From assembly GCF_001423085.1 (NCBI RefSeq), contig NZ_LMNU01000012.1, positions 380,698 through 444,697 on the forward strand: a stretch of 64,000 nt of DNA. Reading direction: 5' to 3'. Origin of the DNA: Methylobacterium sp. Leaf125 (lineage in GTDB: Bacteria; Pseudomonadota; Alphaproteobacteria; Rhizobiales; Beijerinckiaceae). Shown in pieces: positions 27,746 through 36,706 of the stretch. Made by a program: the position numbers and the translations under genes. The notes beneath the pieces are model-generated. The model did no database searches, was not told the DNA's origin, and saw only the letters and a program-made list of their open reading frames with translations. The first letter of the stretch is position 1; each line of letters opens with the position of its first letter.

Positions 27746-29359
27746 TCAGCGCCACTGGTCGAAGGCGCTCTGCAGGACCTGGGTCCCGGCGGTGCCCTTC
27801 TCGAAAGCGATGATCCCACGGGGGCCGGCGGCGAACTTCAGCGTGATGTCGAACCAGTTCTTATGCAGCAGGATGTCGGTGTTGCGCTCGATGTCGTTCG
27901 GCAGCGAGGACAGCCCGATGAGGAACAGGTTCTCGCGCACCCGCACCGGCAGGCCGGACACGGGGGAGCCGCGGGCACCCTCCTCGTCCTTGCCCTGGAG
28001 CAGGCCGATATCCTGGACGTTGTGGCGGGCGGCCGTGGGACCGCTCGGCGTGAAGGCGAGCTCGATGGTATGCGAGGCCGGCAGGGTCGCGTCGAGGTTG
28101 CGGCGCACGGTCATTACGAGAGACAGCCCGGCATCCGGGAACTCGGCCGTGGCCCGCACGACGGTCTCCAGCTGCTGGCCCTGCTCACCCGGAACGGTGT
28201 CGAGGCGCCAGACCACCCGGCCCTGGGTGGTGGTGGGCGTGGCGTTCGCGCCGCCGCCCATGTTCTCTTCGTAGAGCATCGCGCGCTGGGTGACCGCGAG
28301 GTCCGGCTGCGCCTGGGTCGGCGCGGCCGGCGTCGGGGACGCCGCCGGCGCCGGGGCGGGACGCCGGGCCGGCGCGGCGCGCTCGGCCGGTGCGGCGTCG
28401 CCGCCGACCCGATCGGCGAACTTCGAATCGGCGCCGTCCGGAGCCGCGTCCTGCTGCTCGGTAGCGATCGGCTGAAGATCGGCCGGCTTGTCGCGCAGAA
28501 GGAAGGCGGCCACGGCGATCAGGCCGATCACCGCGATCAGGATGCTGCCCACGAGCACGTTGCGCAGGAGGCGCGAGCGTCCGTCCCGCGGCCCGACCAC
28601 CTCGATGCGCGGTCGCTGGCGCTGGCCGCCATCCGGGGGCGGCACTTCGCTGCCGTCATCCGCGACCGACGGGGTCGGCACGGCCGCTTCGTCCGCCCCG
28701 TCGGCGGCCATGAAGGGCGGGTTCTTCGCCTTGCGGGCCTGGATGCGGACCGGCGGCGGGATGGTGTCGGCGCCGTTCTCGGGCGACGGGCCGGCGCTGT
28801 CGCGTGGCCCCGGCGGCGCGACGGTGATCGCGGGCGTCGGCTCGGGTGCCGGCGGAACCGGCTCGTCACGGGCGGGCTCGGGCGAGACGCTTTCGAGCCG
28901 TGCCACTTCGGGCGGCCGTGCGGCGGGCACACCGAGATTCGGCGGCGGCGCGGGCGGCAGGGTCGCCCCCGGCGGCGTCGGCTCCGGCGGGGACGGCTCT
29001 GGGGGAAGCGACGCGGCCGAGAGCGCCTCGGGCGGCGCCGGCTCGGGCAGGTCGATGGGATCGTTGGCCGGGGGTGGCGGCCGCAGGGGTTCCGGCTCGG
29101 GCGCGGGCGGCACCGGCATCGGGGCCGGCTCGGGTGCCGCCGCCGCGACACCGCCGTGGTCGCGCTCCAGGCGCAGGATCGCGGCCTCGAGGGCGTTGCG
29201 CTCGAGGTCGATGTCGTCCTCGGACAGGGGCGGATCGAGGGAGCGGAGCTGACCGATCAGCGCGCCGCGCGCGCGCTCGTAGACGGCCTGGCGCAGGGCC
29301 GGGGAGCGGTCGGGCATCGCGTCGAGCGCCCGTGCCAGCAGGGGATAATAGTCGGCCAT
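27746..29359 (-). CDS. Proline-rich single-pass membrane protein, unknown function
   Basis: A 537-residue protein with three parts. Residues 1-70 are a small helical domain (MADYYPLLARALDAMPDRSPALRQAVYERARGALIGQL in pieces). Residues 75-260 are Pro/Glu/Ala-rich and disordered. One transmembrane helix lies near 275-295 (VGSILIAVIGLIAVAAFLL), followed by another disordered linker. A folded C-terminal domain starts at about 345 (RVVWRLDTVPGEQG ... HNWFDITLKF-type strand content). This suggests a cytoplasmic sensor head and a periplasmic C-terminal domain. It follows purA on the same strand after 146 bases. The family is not recognised. Confidence 0.75.
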   Translation of the reverse strand: MADYYPLLARALDAMPDRSPALRQAVYERARGALIGQLRSLDPPLSEDDIDLERNALEAAILRLERDHGGVAAAAPEPAPMPVPPAPEPEPLRPPPPANDPIDLPEPAPPEALSAASLPPEPSPPEPTPPGATLPPAPPPNLGVPAARPPEVARLESVSPEPARDEPVPPAPEPTPAITVAPPGPRDSAGPSPENGADTIPPPVRIQARKAKNPPFMAADGADEAAVPTPSVADDGSEVPPPDGGQRQRPRIEVVGPRDGRSRLLRNVLVGSILIAVIGLIAVAAFLLRDKPADLQPIATEQQDAAPDGADSKFADRVGGDAAPAERAAPARRPAPAPAASPTPAAPTQAQPDLAVTQRAMLYEENMGGGANATPTTTQGRVVWRLDTVPGEQGQQLETVVRATAEFPDAGLSLVMTVRRNLDATLPASHTIELAFTPSGPTAARHNVQDIGLLQGKDEEGARGSPVSGLPVRVRENLFLIGLSSLPNDIERNTDILLHKNWFDITLKFAAGPRGIIAFEKGTAGTQVLQSAFDQWR

Positions 29360-29505
29360 CGTGCCTCAGATCCGCCTTCTCACCGGCGACTGGCCGGCCG
29401 CCTCGTCCCGCAGTCCCGCGGACGGGCGGAGCCGGCCGACCGCCGCGGGGCCGTCATGGGCGTATCTTCCCCACGCGGCCGCGCGCCCATCAAGCGGAAA
29501 CCGCC

Positions 29506-30798
29506 CTAGTCCTCAAAGGGGTTGTGCATGAGGATGGTGTCGTTGCGCTCCGGGGAGGTCGAGAGCAGCGCCACCGGCGCGCCGATCAGCTCCTCGATCC
29601 GGCGCACGTACTTGATCGCCTGGGCCGGCAGGTCGGCCCAGGAGCGGGCGCCGGCCGTCGTGCCCGACCAGCCCTCGATGGTCTCGTAGATCGGCTCCAC
29701 CTTGGCCTGCGCCGCCTGGTTGGCGGGGAGGTGGTCCACCACTTGTCCGTCGAGGCGGTAGCCGGTGCAGACCTTGATCGACTCGAAACCGTCGAGGATG
29801 TCGAGCTTGGTCAGGGCGATGCCGTCGATGCCCGAGGTCCGGACGGTCTGGCGCACCAGCACCGCGTCGAACCAGCCGCAGCGACGCTTGCGCCCGGTGT
29901 TGACGCCGAACTCGCGGCCGCGCGCGCCGATGGTCTCGCCGATCTCGTCGAACAGCTCGGTGGGGAACGGACCCTCGCCGACCCGGGTGGTGTAGGCCTT
30001 GGCGATACCCAGCACGTAGCCGATGGCCGAGGGGCCCATGCCGGAGCCGGTGGCGGCCTGCGCGGCCACGATGTTCGAGGAGGTCACGAACGGATAGGTG
30101 CCGTGGTCGACGTCGAGCAGGGCGCCCTGCGCGCCCTCGAACAGGATGCGCTTGCCGGCGCGGCGCTCGTCGTCGAGGAGCTTCCAGACCGTGTCGGCGT
30201 AGGGCAGGATCGTCGGCGCGATCGCCTTCAGCTCGGCGAGCAGGGCGCCCGCATCCACCTCGGCGATGCCGAGGCCCCGGCGCAGGGCGTTGTGATGGGT
30301 GAGCACCCGCTCGATCTTCGATTCGAGGGTCGACGCGTCGGCGAGGTCGACGACCCGGATGGCCCGGCGGCCGACCTTGTCCTCGTAGGCCGGGCCGATG
30401 CCGCGCTTCGTGGTGCCGATCTTCAGCCCGGCGTTCGAGGTCTCGCGGAAATGGTCGAGCTCGCGGTGCAGCGGCAGGATCAGAGTGGCGTTGTCGGCGA
30501 TGCGCAGGGTCTGGGGCGAGATCTCGACGCCCTGGGCCTGGAGCCGGGCGATCTCGTCGACGAGGTGCCATGGATCGACCACGACGCCGTTGCCGATCAC
30601 CGACAGCTTGCCGCCCCGCACCACGCCCGACGGCAGCAGCGCGAGCTTGTACGTCACCCCGTCGACCACGAGGGTGTGGCCGGCATTGTGGCCGCCCTGG
30701 AAGCGGACGACGACGTCGGCCTGCTCCGAGAGCCAGTCGACGATCTTGCCCTTGCCTTCGTCACCCCACTGGGCGCCTACGACGACGACGTTTGCCAT
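29506..30798 (-). CDS. purA: Adenylosuccinate synthetase
   Basis: Converts IMP, aspartate and GTP to adenylosuccinate, the first committed step of AMP synthesis. N-terminal [16 protein letters not shown] is the GTP/Mg loop with the catalytic Asp. GGHNAGHT supplies the catalytic His, and [11 protein letters not shown] and [20 protein letters not shown] are the other family blocks. 430 residues is the standard length. The partner enzyme purB lies about 1.7 kb upstream on the same strand, so both adenylosuccinate enzymes are clustered, separated by the dat-like gene and a small secreted protein. Confidence 0.97.
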   Translation of the reverse strand: MANVVVVGAQWGDEGKGKIVDWLSEQADVVVRFQGGHNAGHTLVVDGVTYKLALLPSGVVRGGKLSVIGNGVVVDPWHLVDEIARLQAQGVEISPQTLRIADNATLILPLHRELDHFRETSNAGLKIGTTKRGIGPAYEDKVGRRAIRVVDLADASTLESKIERVLTHHNALRRGLGIAEVDAGALLAELKAIAPTILPYADTVWKLLDDERRAGKRILFEGAQGALLDVDHGTYPFVTSSNIVAAQAATGSGMGPSAIGYVLGIAKAYTTRVGEGPFPTELFDEIGETIGARGREFGVNTGRKRRCGWFDAVLVRQTVRTSGIDGIALTKLDILDGFESIKVCTGYRLDGQVVDHLPANQAAQAKVEPIYETIEGWSGTTAGARSWADLPAQAIKYVRRIEELIGAPVALLSTSPERNDTILMHNPFED

Positions 30799-30985
30799 TC
30801 ACTCAAGACCTGTGCCGTAACCCGCGCGAAAGCGGCCCGACCTGACGGGCGGACCGCTTTCGCTGTCCTCGGGTCTTTCCGCGATCCGTGCGCGGAAATC
30901 AAGCAAGGGGCCCGTCCGCGCCCGGATGAGCGGGTATGCCGAGGGGTCGTGTCCGATACCGCGGTCCCGCCACCGGCCCTGGCGC

Positions 30986-31336
30986 CTAGCGGGCCTCGGT
31001 TCCGGGCTGGCGGCCGGGCAGGTCGCCGGGCTTGATGACCGGCATCGCGCCGGGATTCGGATCGGGCGGGGTCACCACCATGCCGGGGGCCGCGTTGCCG
31101 GGCGGCTTGATGACGCCGTCGCTCTTCTCGAGCTTGTCGCTGAGCGTGCCCTTGTCGGCGGAGGTGCCCTTGTCGGCGGTCCCGTCGGAGGGACGGATCT
31201 TATCGGGGATGGTCTGGTTCGGCGGCGGCAGGGCCGGATCGGTGTCCCGGCCCTTCAGGGGCGCATCGGGGGACTGCGCGAAGGCCGTGCCGGCGATCAG
31301 GCCGAGGCCGACCGCGAGTGTGAGGATCGAGCGCAT
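30986..31336 (-). CDS. Small secreted protein, unknown function
   Basis: A 116-residue protein with a clear signal peptide (MRSILTLAVGLGLIAGTAFA, cleavage before QSPD) and GGGAGA five bases before the start. The mature part is low-complexity and Pro/Gly/Asp/Lys-rich with repeated SDGTADKGTSADKGTLSDK segments. It is probably periplasmic and intrinsically disordered. No enzyme motif is visible. Confidence 0.75.
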   Translation of the reverse strand: MRSILTLAVGLGLIAGTAFAQSPDAPLKGRDTDPALPPPNQTIPDKIRPSDGTADKGTSADKGTLSDKLEKSDGVIKPPGNAAPGMVVTPPDPNPGAMPVIKPGDLPGRQPGTEAR

Positions 31337-31531
31337 AGGGTCTCCCTATCTCGGTTGCGAGGTTTCAGGGAGAACAGGCCGGGGGCCGAAGCGTTCCTGT
31401 CCCATCGGTCCTGTGATGGGACGATGGTCCTGGGGCGGGGCTCTGGAGAGGAACGGGTCCCGCAGATTTATCCCCCCTTGCGCGGGGGAGCGGAAGCCGC
31501 GCGGAGGGCCGTCCTCGACCTACCTGCTCCC

Positions 31532-31636
31532 GCGCGCCATCGTGCGAAGGTTCACGCGCTCACGCGCGCCATCGTCCGAAGGTTCACGCGCTCTCGCGCG
31601 CCATCGTCCGAAGGTTCACGCGCTCTCGCGCGCCAT
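31532..31636. repeat. 32-bp tandem repeat at the 3' end of the aminotransferase gene
   Basis: Three full units (31532-31563, 31564-31595, 31596-31627) and a 9-base partial unit share GCGCGCCATCGTCCGAAGG followed by TTCACGCGCTCTC, differing at only two or three positions. The rightmost unit and the partial unit contain the last codons and stop of the aminotransferase (ARESA-stop), so the other units are downstream copies of the gene's end. Confidence 0.9.
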
Positions 31637-32476
31637 GGCGAGGTAGAGCTCGCGCAGGCGCCGGGTGTGGGGGCCGGGGCGGCCCTCGCCGACGGCGTGG
31701 CCGTCGATGGAGACCACCGGCATCACGAAGGCCGAGGCGCTGGTGTAGAAGGCCTCGGCCGCCGCCAGGGCCTCGGCGACGCTGAACAGGCGCTCCTCCA
31801 GGGCGAGGCCCGCTTCCTCGGCGAGGCGCAGCACCGCCTTGCGGGTGATGCCCGGCAGGAGCGCCGTGGACAGGGGCCGCGTCACCAGGGCGCCGCCCGT
31901 CGTGACGATGAAGGCCGTCGAGGACGAGCCCTCGGTGACCGCGTCGTCCTCGACCATCCAGGCCTCGGCGACGCCGGCGGCGGCGGCCTGCTGCTTGGCC
32001 AGCACCTGGGCGAGGAGGGCCACCGACTTGATGTCCCGGCGCTTCCAGCGCAGGTCCGGCACCGTGATGATCTTGGCCCCGGTCTCCGCGAGCGGGTTGG
32101 CCGCCACGGTCTTGGCCTGGGTGAACATCATCACCGTGGGCCTGGTGCCGGCGGGCGGATAGGCGAAGTCGCGCTCGTACACGCCGCGCGTCACCTGCAT
32201 GTAGACCAGCCCCTCGGTCAGCCCGTTGCGGGCGATGAGGTCGGTCTGCAGGCCGACCCACTCGGCCAGGCTGTGCGGGTTGGCGATGTCGATCTCGCCC
32301 AGCGAGCGGTCGAGGCGGGCGAGGTGGGCCTCGTTGTCCACGAGGCGCCCGTCGAGCACCGCCGAGACCTCGTAGATCCCGTCGGCGAAGAGGAAGCCCC
32401 GATCCATGATCGGCACGCGCGCCTCGGCGAAGGGCAGGAAGTCGCCGTTCAGGTAGACGATGCGGGCCTGGGACAC
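31616..32476 (-). CDS. Class IV PLP-dependent aminotransferase (D-amino acid transaminase-like)
   Basis: Transamination of D-amino acids or branched-chain acids. The N-terminal YLNGDFLPFAEARVPIMDRGFLFADGIYE is typical of D-alanine aminotransferases. RWKRRDIKSVALLAQV holds the PLP lysine near residue 145, EAWMVEDDAVTEGSSSTAF is the cofactor loop and LLPGITRKAVL binds the phosphate. The 286 residues fit. The start is a GTG with AAGAGG eight bases upstream. It follows purB by 58 bases and may be co-transcribed. The final codons lie in the 32-bp tandem repeat, so the C terminus may vary between strains. Confidence 0.88.
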   Translation of the reverse strand: MSQARIVYLNGDFLPFAEARVPIMDRGFLFADGIYEVSAVLDGRLVDNEAHLARLDRSLGEIDIANPHSLAEWVGLQTDLIARNGLTEGLVYMQVTRGVYERDFAYPPAGTRPTVMMFTQAKTVAANPLAETGAKIITVPDLRWKRRDIKSVALLAQVLAKQQAAAAGVAEAWMVEDDAVTEGSSSTAFIVTTGGALVTRPLSTALLPGITRKAVLRLAEEAGLALEERLFSVAEALAAAEAFYTSASAFVMPVVSIDGHAVGEGRPGPHTRRLRELYLAMARESA

Positions 32477-32534
32477 GGGGTTACCTCTTCGGTCCGGGTG
32501 GGGCTGGTCGGGACAGGCAGGATTCGTGCGATGT

Positions 32535-33842
32535 TCAGCTTGCGCCGAACACCCGGGCGAAGATCGTGTCCACGTGCTTGAAGTGGTAGCCGAGATCGAA
32601 GCACTCCTCGATCTGCTCCGGTGTCAGCGCCGCGGTGACGTCGGCATCGGCCTTCAGCAGGGCCAGGAAGTCGCCCTCGCCGCGCCAGACCGGCATCGCG
32701 TTGCGCTGGACCAGACGGTAGGCATCCTCGCGGGACACGCCGGCCTGGGTCAGGGCCAGCAGCACCCGCTGCGAGTGGACGAGGCCGCCGAGCTTGTCGA
32801 GGTTGCGCTGCATGTTCTCCGGATAGATCAGCAGCTTATCGATGACGCCGGTGAGGCGGCCCAGGGCGAAGTCGAGGGTGACGGTGGCGTCCGGCCCGAT
32901 CATGCGCTCCACCGAGGAGTGCGAGATGTCGCGTTCGTGCCAGAGGGCGACGTTCTCCATGGCGGGCAGCGCGTAGGCGCGCACCATGCGGGCGAGGCCC
33001 GTCAGGTTCTCGGTGAGCACCGGGTTGCGCTTGTGCGGCATGGCCGAGGAGCCCTTCTGGCCCTCGGAGAAGAATTCTTCCGCTTCCAGCACTTCCGTGC
33101 GCTGGAGGTGGCGGACCTCGATGGAGAGGCGCTCCACCGAGGAGGCGACCACGCCCAGGACCGCGAAGAACATGGCATGGCGGTCGCGCGGGATGACCTG
33201 GGTCGAGACCGGCTCGGGCGTCAGGCCCATGGCTTCGGCGACGTACTCTTCCACCCGCGGGTCGATGTTGGCGAAGGTGCCGACGGCGCCCGAGATCGCG
33301 CAGGTGGCGATCTCCGCGCGGGCCGCCACGAGGCGGGCGCGCGCCCGCTCGAATTCCGCATAGGCCCCGGCGAGCTTGAGGCCGAAGGTGACCGGCTCGG
33401 CATGGATGCCGTGCGAGCGGCCGATGGTCGGCGTCATCTTGTGCTCGAAGGCGCGGCGCTTGAGGGCGGCGAGAAGGGCATCGACGTCCTTGATCAGCAG
33501 GTCGGCGGCGCGGACCAGCTGGACGTTGAGGCAGGTGTCGAGCACGTCCGACGATGTCATGCCCTGGTGGACGAAGCGGGCCTCGGGTCCGACGATCTCG
33601 GCCAGATGCGTCAGGAACGCGATGACGTCGTGCTTGGTCACCGCCTCGATGGCGTCGATGCGGGCCACGTCGAAGACCGCGTCGCGGCCCTTCTCCCAGA
33701 TCGCGTCGGCCGCCTGCTTCGGGACGACGCCGATCTCGGCCAGGGCCGTGGTGGCGTGGGCCTCGATCTCGAACCAGATCCGGAAACGCGATTCGGGGGA
33801 CCAGATCGCGGTCATCTCGGGGCGGCTGTAGCGGGGGATCAT
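32535..33842 (-). CDS. purB: Adenylosuccinate lyase
   Basis: Catalyses two fumarate-releasing steps of purine synthesis (SAICAR to AICAR, adenylosuccinate to AMP). The family signature [11 protein letters not shown] is present, along with [12 protein letters not shown] and the catalytic-His segment [10 protein letters not shown]. The N-terminal [10 protein letters not shown] is typical of this subfamily. The 435 residues are standard. The gene is divergent from the TonB-dependent receptor locus. Confidence 0.97.
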   Translation of the reverse strand: MIPRYSRPEMTAIWSPESRFRIWFEIEAHATTALAEIGVVPKQAADAIWEKGRDAVFDVARIDAIEAVTKHDVIAFLTHLAEIVGPEARFVHQGMTSSDVLDTCLNVQLVRAADLLIKDVDALLAALKRRAFEHKMTPTIGRSHGIHAEPVTFGLKLAGAYAEFERARARLVAARAEIATCAISGAVGTFANIDPRVEEYVAEAMGLTPEPVSTQVIPRDRHAMFFAVLGVVASSVERLSIEVRHLQRTEVLEAEEFFSEGQKGSSAMPHKRNPVLTENLTGLARMVRAYALPAMENVALWHERDISHSSVERMIGPDATVTLDFALGRLTGVIDKLLIYPENMQRNLDKLGGLVHSQRVLLALTQAGVSREDAYRLVQRNAMPVWRGEGDFLALLKADADVTAALTPEQIEECFDLGYHFKHVDTIFARVFGAS

Positions 33843-33999
33843 GCGGGCGCCTCGGTCAACGCGTCGGGAAAGGGGGCAACGGGATCAGGCGCGCCTAGCA
33901 TGGGTGGCGTTGGCGCTCAACGCGGACGGCGCAGCGCAGCCGGGCGCCCGGACGCTGCAGCGCGGCATTTTCGCCTCAGTGCCGGCCATTGAGCCACGA

Positions 34000-34014
34000 C
34001 TGGAAACATTCCAG
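34000..34014. promoter_or_regulatory. Palindrome CTGGAA-ACA-TTCCAG, putative operator
   Basis: A perfect 6-bp inverted repeat with a 3-base spacer, 215 bases before the first TonB receptor. It is followed at once by AGGAA-ACCA-TTCCT (34013-34026). The same motif recurs at 34079 and at 36477 before the second receptor, which suggests a common iron-responsive regulator. Confidence 0.55.
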
Positions 34015-34078
34015 GAAACCATTCCTAGGGCGATTTCTCTTGTGTTGCAGCTGGTTGGTCACACGCTCCTTGACTAAG

Positions 34079-34093
34079 CTGGAATAGGTCCAG
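34079..34093. promoter_or_regulatory. Imperfect copy CTGGAA-TAG-GTCCAG of the receptor palindrome
   Basis: One mismatch relative to the CTGGAA-N3-TTCCAG pattern, 136 bases before the receptor start. With the site at 34000 it forms a pair about 79 bp apart. Confidence 0.45.
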
Positions 34094-34228
34094 AGAAAAA
34101 CAGCCTCGATCCACTGGATTATACGGAACTCCTCCAATAACGGCGCAGATCGCATCAGAACAGTCCGGATCCCCCCCCGGGAATGTGCTGCATCTGAGTT
34201 ACGCATTCTCCTGCCGACGAGACCGTCC

Positions 34229-36385
34229 ATGCTGCCTGCCCCCGCCGGATTCCACCGCGCCATCCTCCTGGGCGCGACCTTCCTGGGGACGGGGAGCCTC
34301 GGCCTCGCGGATGCGGCCTCGGCCGAGGACGCCGCCATCACCCTCGACCAGCTCCACGTCGTCGGAAGCCCGGGCGAAAGCGTCGGCTACCTGACCACCC
34401 GGACGCGCAGCGCCACCAGGACCGACACAGCCCTGATCGACACGCCGCAATCGGTCACGGTCGTGACCCAGCAGCAGATCCGCGACCAGGGCATCCGGAG
34501 CATCGCGGACGCGGTCCGCTACGTGCCGGGCGTGGTGGCCCACCAGGGCGAGGGCAACCGGGACGACGTGGTGATCCGGGGCCAGCGCTCGAACGCCGAC
34601 TTCTTCGTCAACGGCATCCGCGACGACGTTCAGTACTTCCGCGACCTCTACAACGTCCAGCGCATCGAGGTGCTGAAAGGTCCCAACGCGATGATCTTCG
34701 GGCGCGGCGGCGGTGGCGGCGTGATCAACCGGGTGCTGAAGGAGGCGGACGGCGTGCCGGTCCGCGAGGTGGTGGGGCTCGGCGGCGCCTATGGCGTGAA
34801 GCGCGTGGCCGTCGATGTCGGCGACCGGATCGGCGACAGCGTGTTCTTCCGCCTCAACGGGATGTTCGAGGACAGCGGTAGCTTCCGGAACTTCGTCGAT
34901 CTGCGCCGCTACGGCGTCAATCCGACCCTGACCTTCCTGCTCGGCCCGGTCACGACGTTGAAGCTTTCCTACGAGTCTTTCCACGACGACCGCACGGCGG
35001 ACCGGGGCATTCCCTCGCAGTTCGGACGGCCCTATCGCTACCGGCAGAACATCGCGACCTTCTTCGGCAATCCGGACCTCAGCCACGCCGGGGTCGATGC
35101 CCAGATCGCCACGGCGACCCTGGACCATGCCTTCGAATCCGGGATCGCGCTGCGCAGCCAGCTGCGCTTCGCCGACTACGCGAAATTCTATCAGAACGTC
35201 TATCCGAACATCGGCGCGGCCGGCTCGGTGAACGCCGCCGGCACCGCCCTGGCCCTGGCGGCCTACAACACCGAGTCGCTGCGGACGAACATCTTCAGCC
35301 AGAACGATGTCACCTACCGGTTCGAGACCGGCCTCCTGAAGCACACGCTGCTCGGCGGGTTCGAGCTCGGCCACCAGGAGGGCCTGACCCTTCGCCAGGA
35401 CGGCGTCTTCGCCACCACCGGCACCCGGGCCCTGGTGGTCAACCCGCTCTCGCCGGTGAGCCGCGTCCCCGTCAGCTTCCGCAACGTCGCGAGCGGCGCC
35501 AACACCCGCTACGACCTCGGCCTCGCGGCCGTCTACGCGCAGGACCAGGTCGAGATCGGGCCGCACCTTCAGCTCATCGGCGGCCTGCGCTACGACCGCT
35601 TCGATTTCGCCGCCACGGACCGGCGCAGCACCATCACCCAGGCCCGCGCCGACGACCTGCTCTCGCCCCGCCTCGGCCTGGTGCTGAAGCCGGTCGAGGC
35701 GCTGGCCGTCTACGCCAGCTACAGCGTGTCCTACCTGCCGTCCTCCGGCGACCAGTTCAATGCCCTGACCCCGGGCCTCGCCATCGCCAAGCCGGAGCGG
35801 TTCGAGAACACCGAGATCGGCGTGAAGGTCGACGTCGCCCCGACGCTGCAGCTCACCGGCGCCCTGTACAACCTCGACCGCAGCAACCAGCGCCTCACCG
35901 ACCCGAACAATGCCGGCTTCTTCATCACCAGCGGACAGACCAACACGCGGGGCGCCGAGATCGGTGCCAACGGCTACGTCACCGGCGGGTGGCAGATCGC
36001 CGGTGGCTACGCCTTCACCGATGCCCGCATCGTCAAGGGCTTCAACATCGGCGGTACCTCCGTCCGACCCGGCAACCAGGTCGGCCTCGTCCCCTTCAAC
36101 GCCGTGACCCTGTGGAACAAGTTCGACGTGACCGAGGCGTTCGCGCTCGGCATCGGCTTCGTTCACCAGACGCACAGCTTCGCGGCCTCCGACAACACCG
36201 TGCGGCTGCCGGGTTACAGCCGCGTCGACCTCGGCTTGTTCTATCAGGTCACCGATGGCGTCCGGGCCCAGCTCAATGTCGAGAACCTGTTCGACCGCGG
36301 CTACATCGCCACCGCCGACGGCAACAACAACATCAGCCCCGGCGCCCCGCGCCTGATCCGCGCGCAGGTGGTGGCCCGCTTCTGA
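34229..36385 (+). CDS. TonB-dependent siderophore receptor
   Basis: Outer-membrane gated barrel importing ferric siderophores with TonB energy. A 718-residue precursor with a signal peptide ending near ADAASA. The plug domain has DTPQSVTVVTQQQIRDQG, VRYVPGV, RGQRSNADFFVNGIRDDVQYFRD, RIEVLKGP and GGGGGVINRVLKEA. A barrel of 22 strands is expected and the last residue is Phe (RAQVVARF), the outer-membrane assembly signal. The plug motifs match the catecholate/hydroxamate siderophore type (Fiu/FhuE-like). It is the first of two tandem paralogues; palindromes upstream suggest iron regulation. Confidence 0.93.
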   Translation: MLPAPAGFHRAILLGATFLGTGSLGLADAASAEDAAITLDQLHVVGSPGESVGYLTTRTRSATRTDTALIDTPQSVTVVTQQQIRDQGIRSIADAVRYVPGVVAHQGEGNRDDVVIRGQRSNADFFVNGIRDDVQYFRDLYNVQRIEVLKGPNAMIFGRGGGGGVINRVLKEADGVPVREVVGLGGAYGVKRVAVDVGDRIGDSVFFRLNGMFEDSGSFRNFVDLRRYGVNPTLTFLLGPVTTLKLSYESFHDDRTADRGIPSQFGRPYRYRQNIATFFGNPDLSHAGVDAQIATATLDHAFESGIALRSQLRFADYAKFYQNVYPNIGAAGSVNAAGTALALAAYNTESLRTNIFSQNDVTYRFETGLLKHTLLGGFELGHQEGLTLRQDGVFATTGTRALVVNPLSPVSRVPVSFRNVASGANTRYDLGLAAVYAQDQVEIGPHLQLIGGLRYDRFDFAATDRRSTITQARADDLLSPRLGLVLKPVEALAVYASYSVSYLPSSGDQFNALTPGLAIAKPERFENTEIGVKVDVAPTLQLTGALYNLDRSNQRLTDPNNAGFFITSGQTNTRGAEIGANGYVTGGWQIAGGYAFTDARIVKGFNIGGTSVRPGNQVGLVPFNAVTLWNKFDVTEAFALGIGFVHQTHSFAASDNTVRLPGYSRVDLGLFYQVTDGVRAQLNVENLFDRGYIATADGNNNISPGAPRLIRAQVVARF

Positions 36386-36706
36386 GGCGGTCGCCACCCC
36401 GGCGCGCGGTCGCGGCTTCCGGGACGGCCTGCGAGGTGTGGCATCGCCGCAACATGCCTTGCCGGATCATCCCACCCTGGAATATTTCCAGGATTAAAAG
36501 CCGATACAGTTTTGCCGAATGTTGCGAGGATGTTGGCTCACTGTTTCGAGCGCTTCTTAGAAGCCCTTTAAAACAAAGGTCAGGAAACGCCGCCGCGCTC
36601 GCTTGATCCTGTCTTAGCCGACCTTCAAGGGGGGTACCACGCCCCGTGACTGAATTCGGGGACGCAAAATCAACAAGACACGGTCAGTCGAGCGGACGGT
36701 ACGATC
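36386..36706. other. Intergenic region between the two TonB receptors
   Basis: 321 bases without a gene. It holds the operator-like palindrome at 36477 and an AT-rich stretch (36490-36600), so the second receptor probably has its own promoter rather than depending on read-through. Confidence 0.5.
36477..36491. promoter_or_regulatory. Palindrome CTGGAA-TAT-TTCCAG, putative operator
   Basis: A perfect 6-bp inverted repeat with a 3-base spacer, 216 bases before the second receptor start. Motif and spacing to the gene equal those at 34000 before the first receptor, a strong sign that they bind one regulator. Confidence 0.6.

Larger units (their letters stand above)
33843..34228. other. Divergent intergenic region purB / TonB receptor
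   Basis: 386 bases with no gene. The half nearer the receptor is AT-richer and carries three inverted-repeat sites listed separately. It presumably contains the receptor promoter and the purB promoter. Confidence 0.5.

Noticed and set aside
28846..31035. 729-codon plus-strand frame across purA and the membrane-protein gene
   Set aside because: Arg/Ala/Gly-rich shadow crossing two genes with strong minus-strand evidence.
31532..31636. Short CRISPR array
   Set aside because: The units are contiguous 32-bp tandem copies with no unique spacers and no cas genes nearby. No CRISPR-like repeat-spacer pattern was seen elsewhere.
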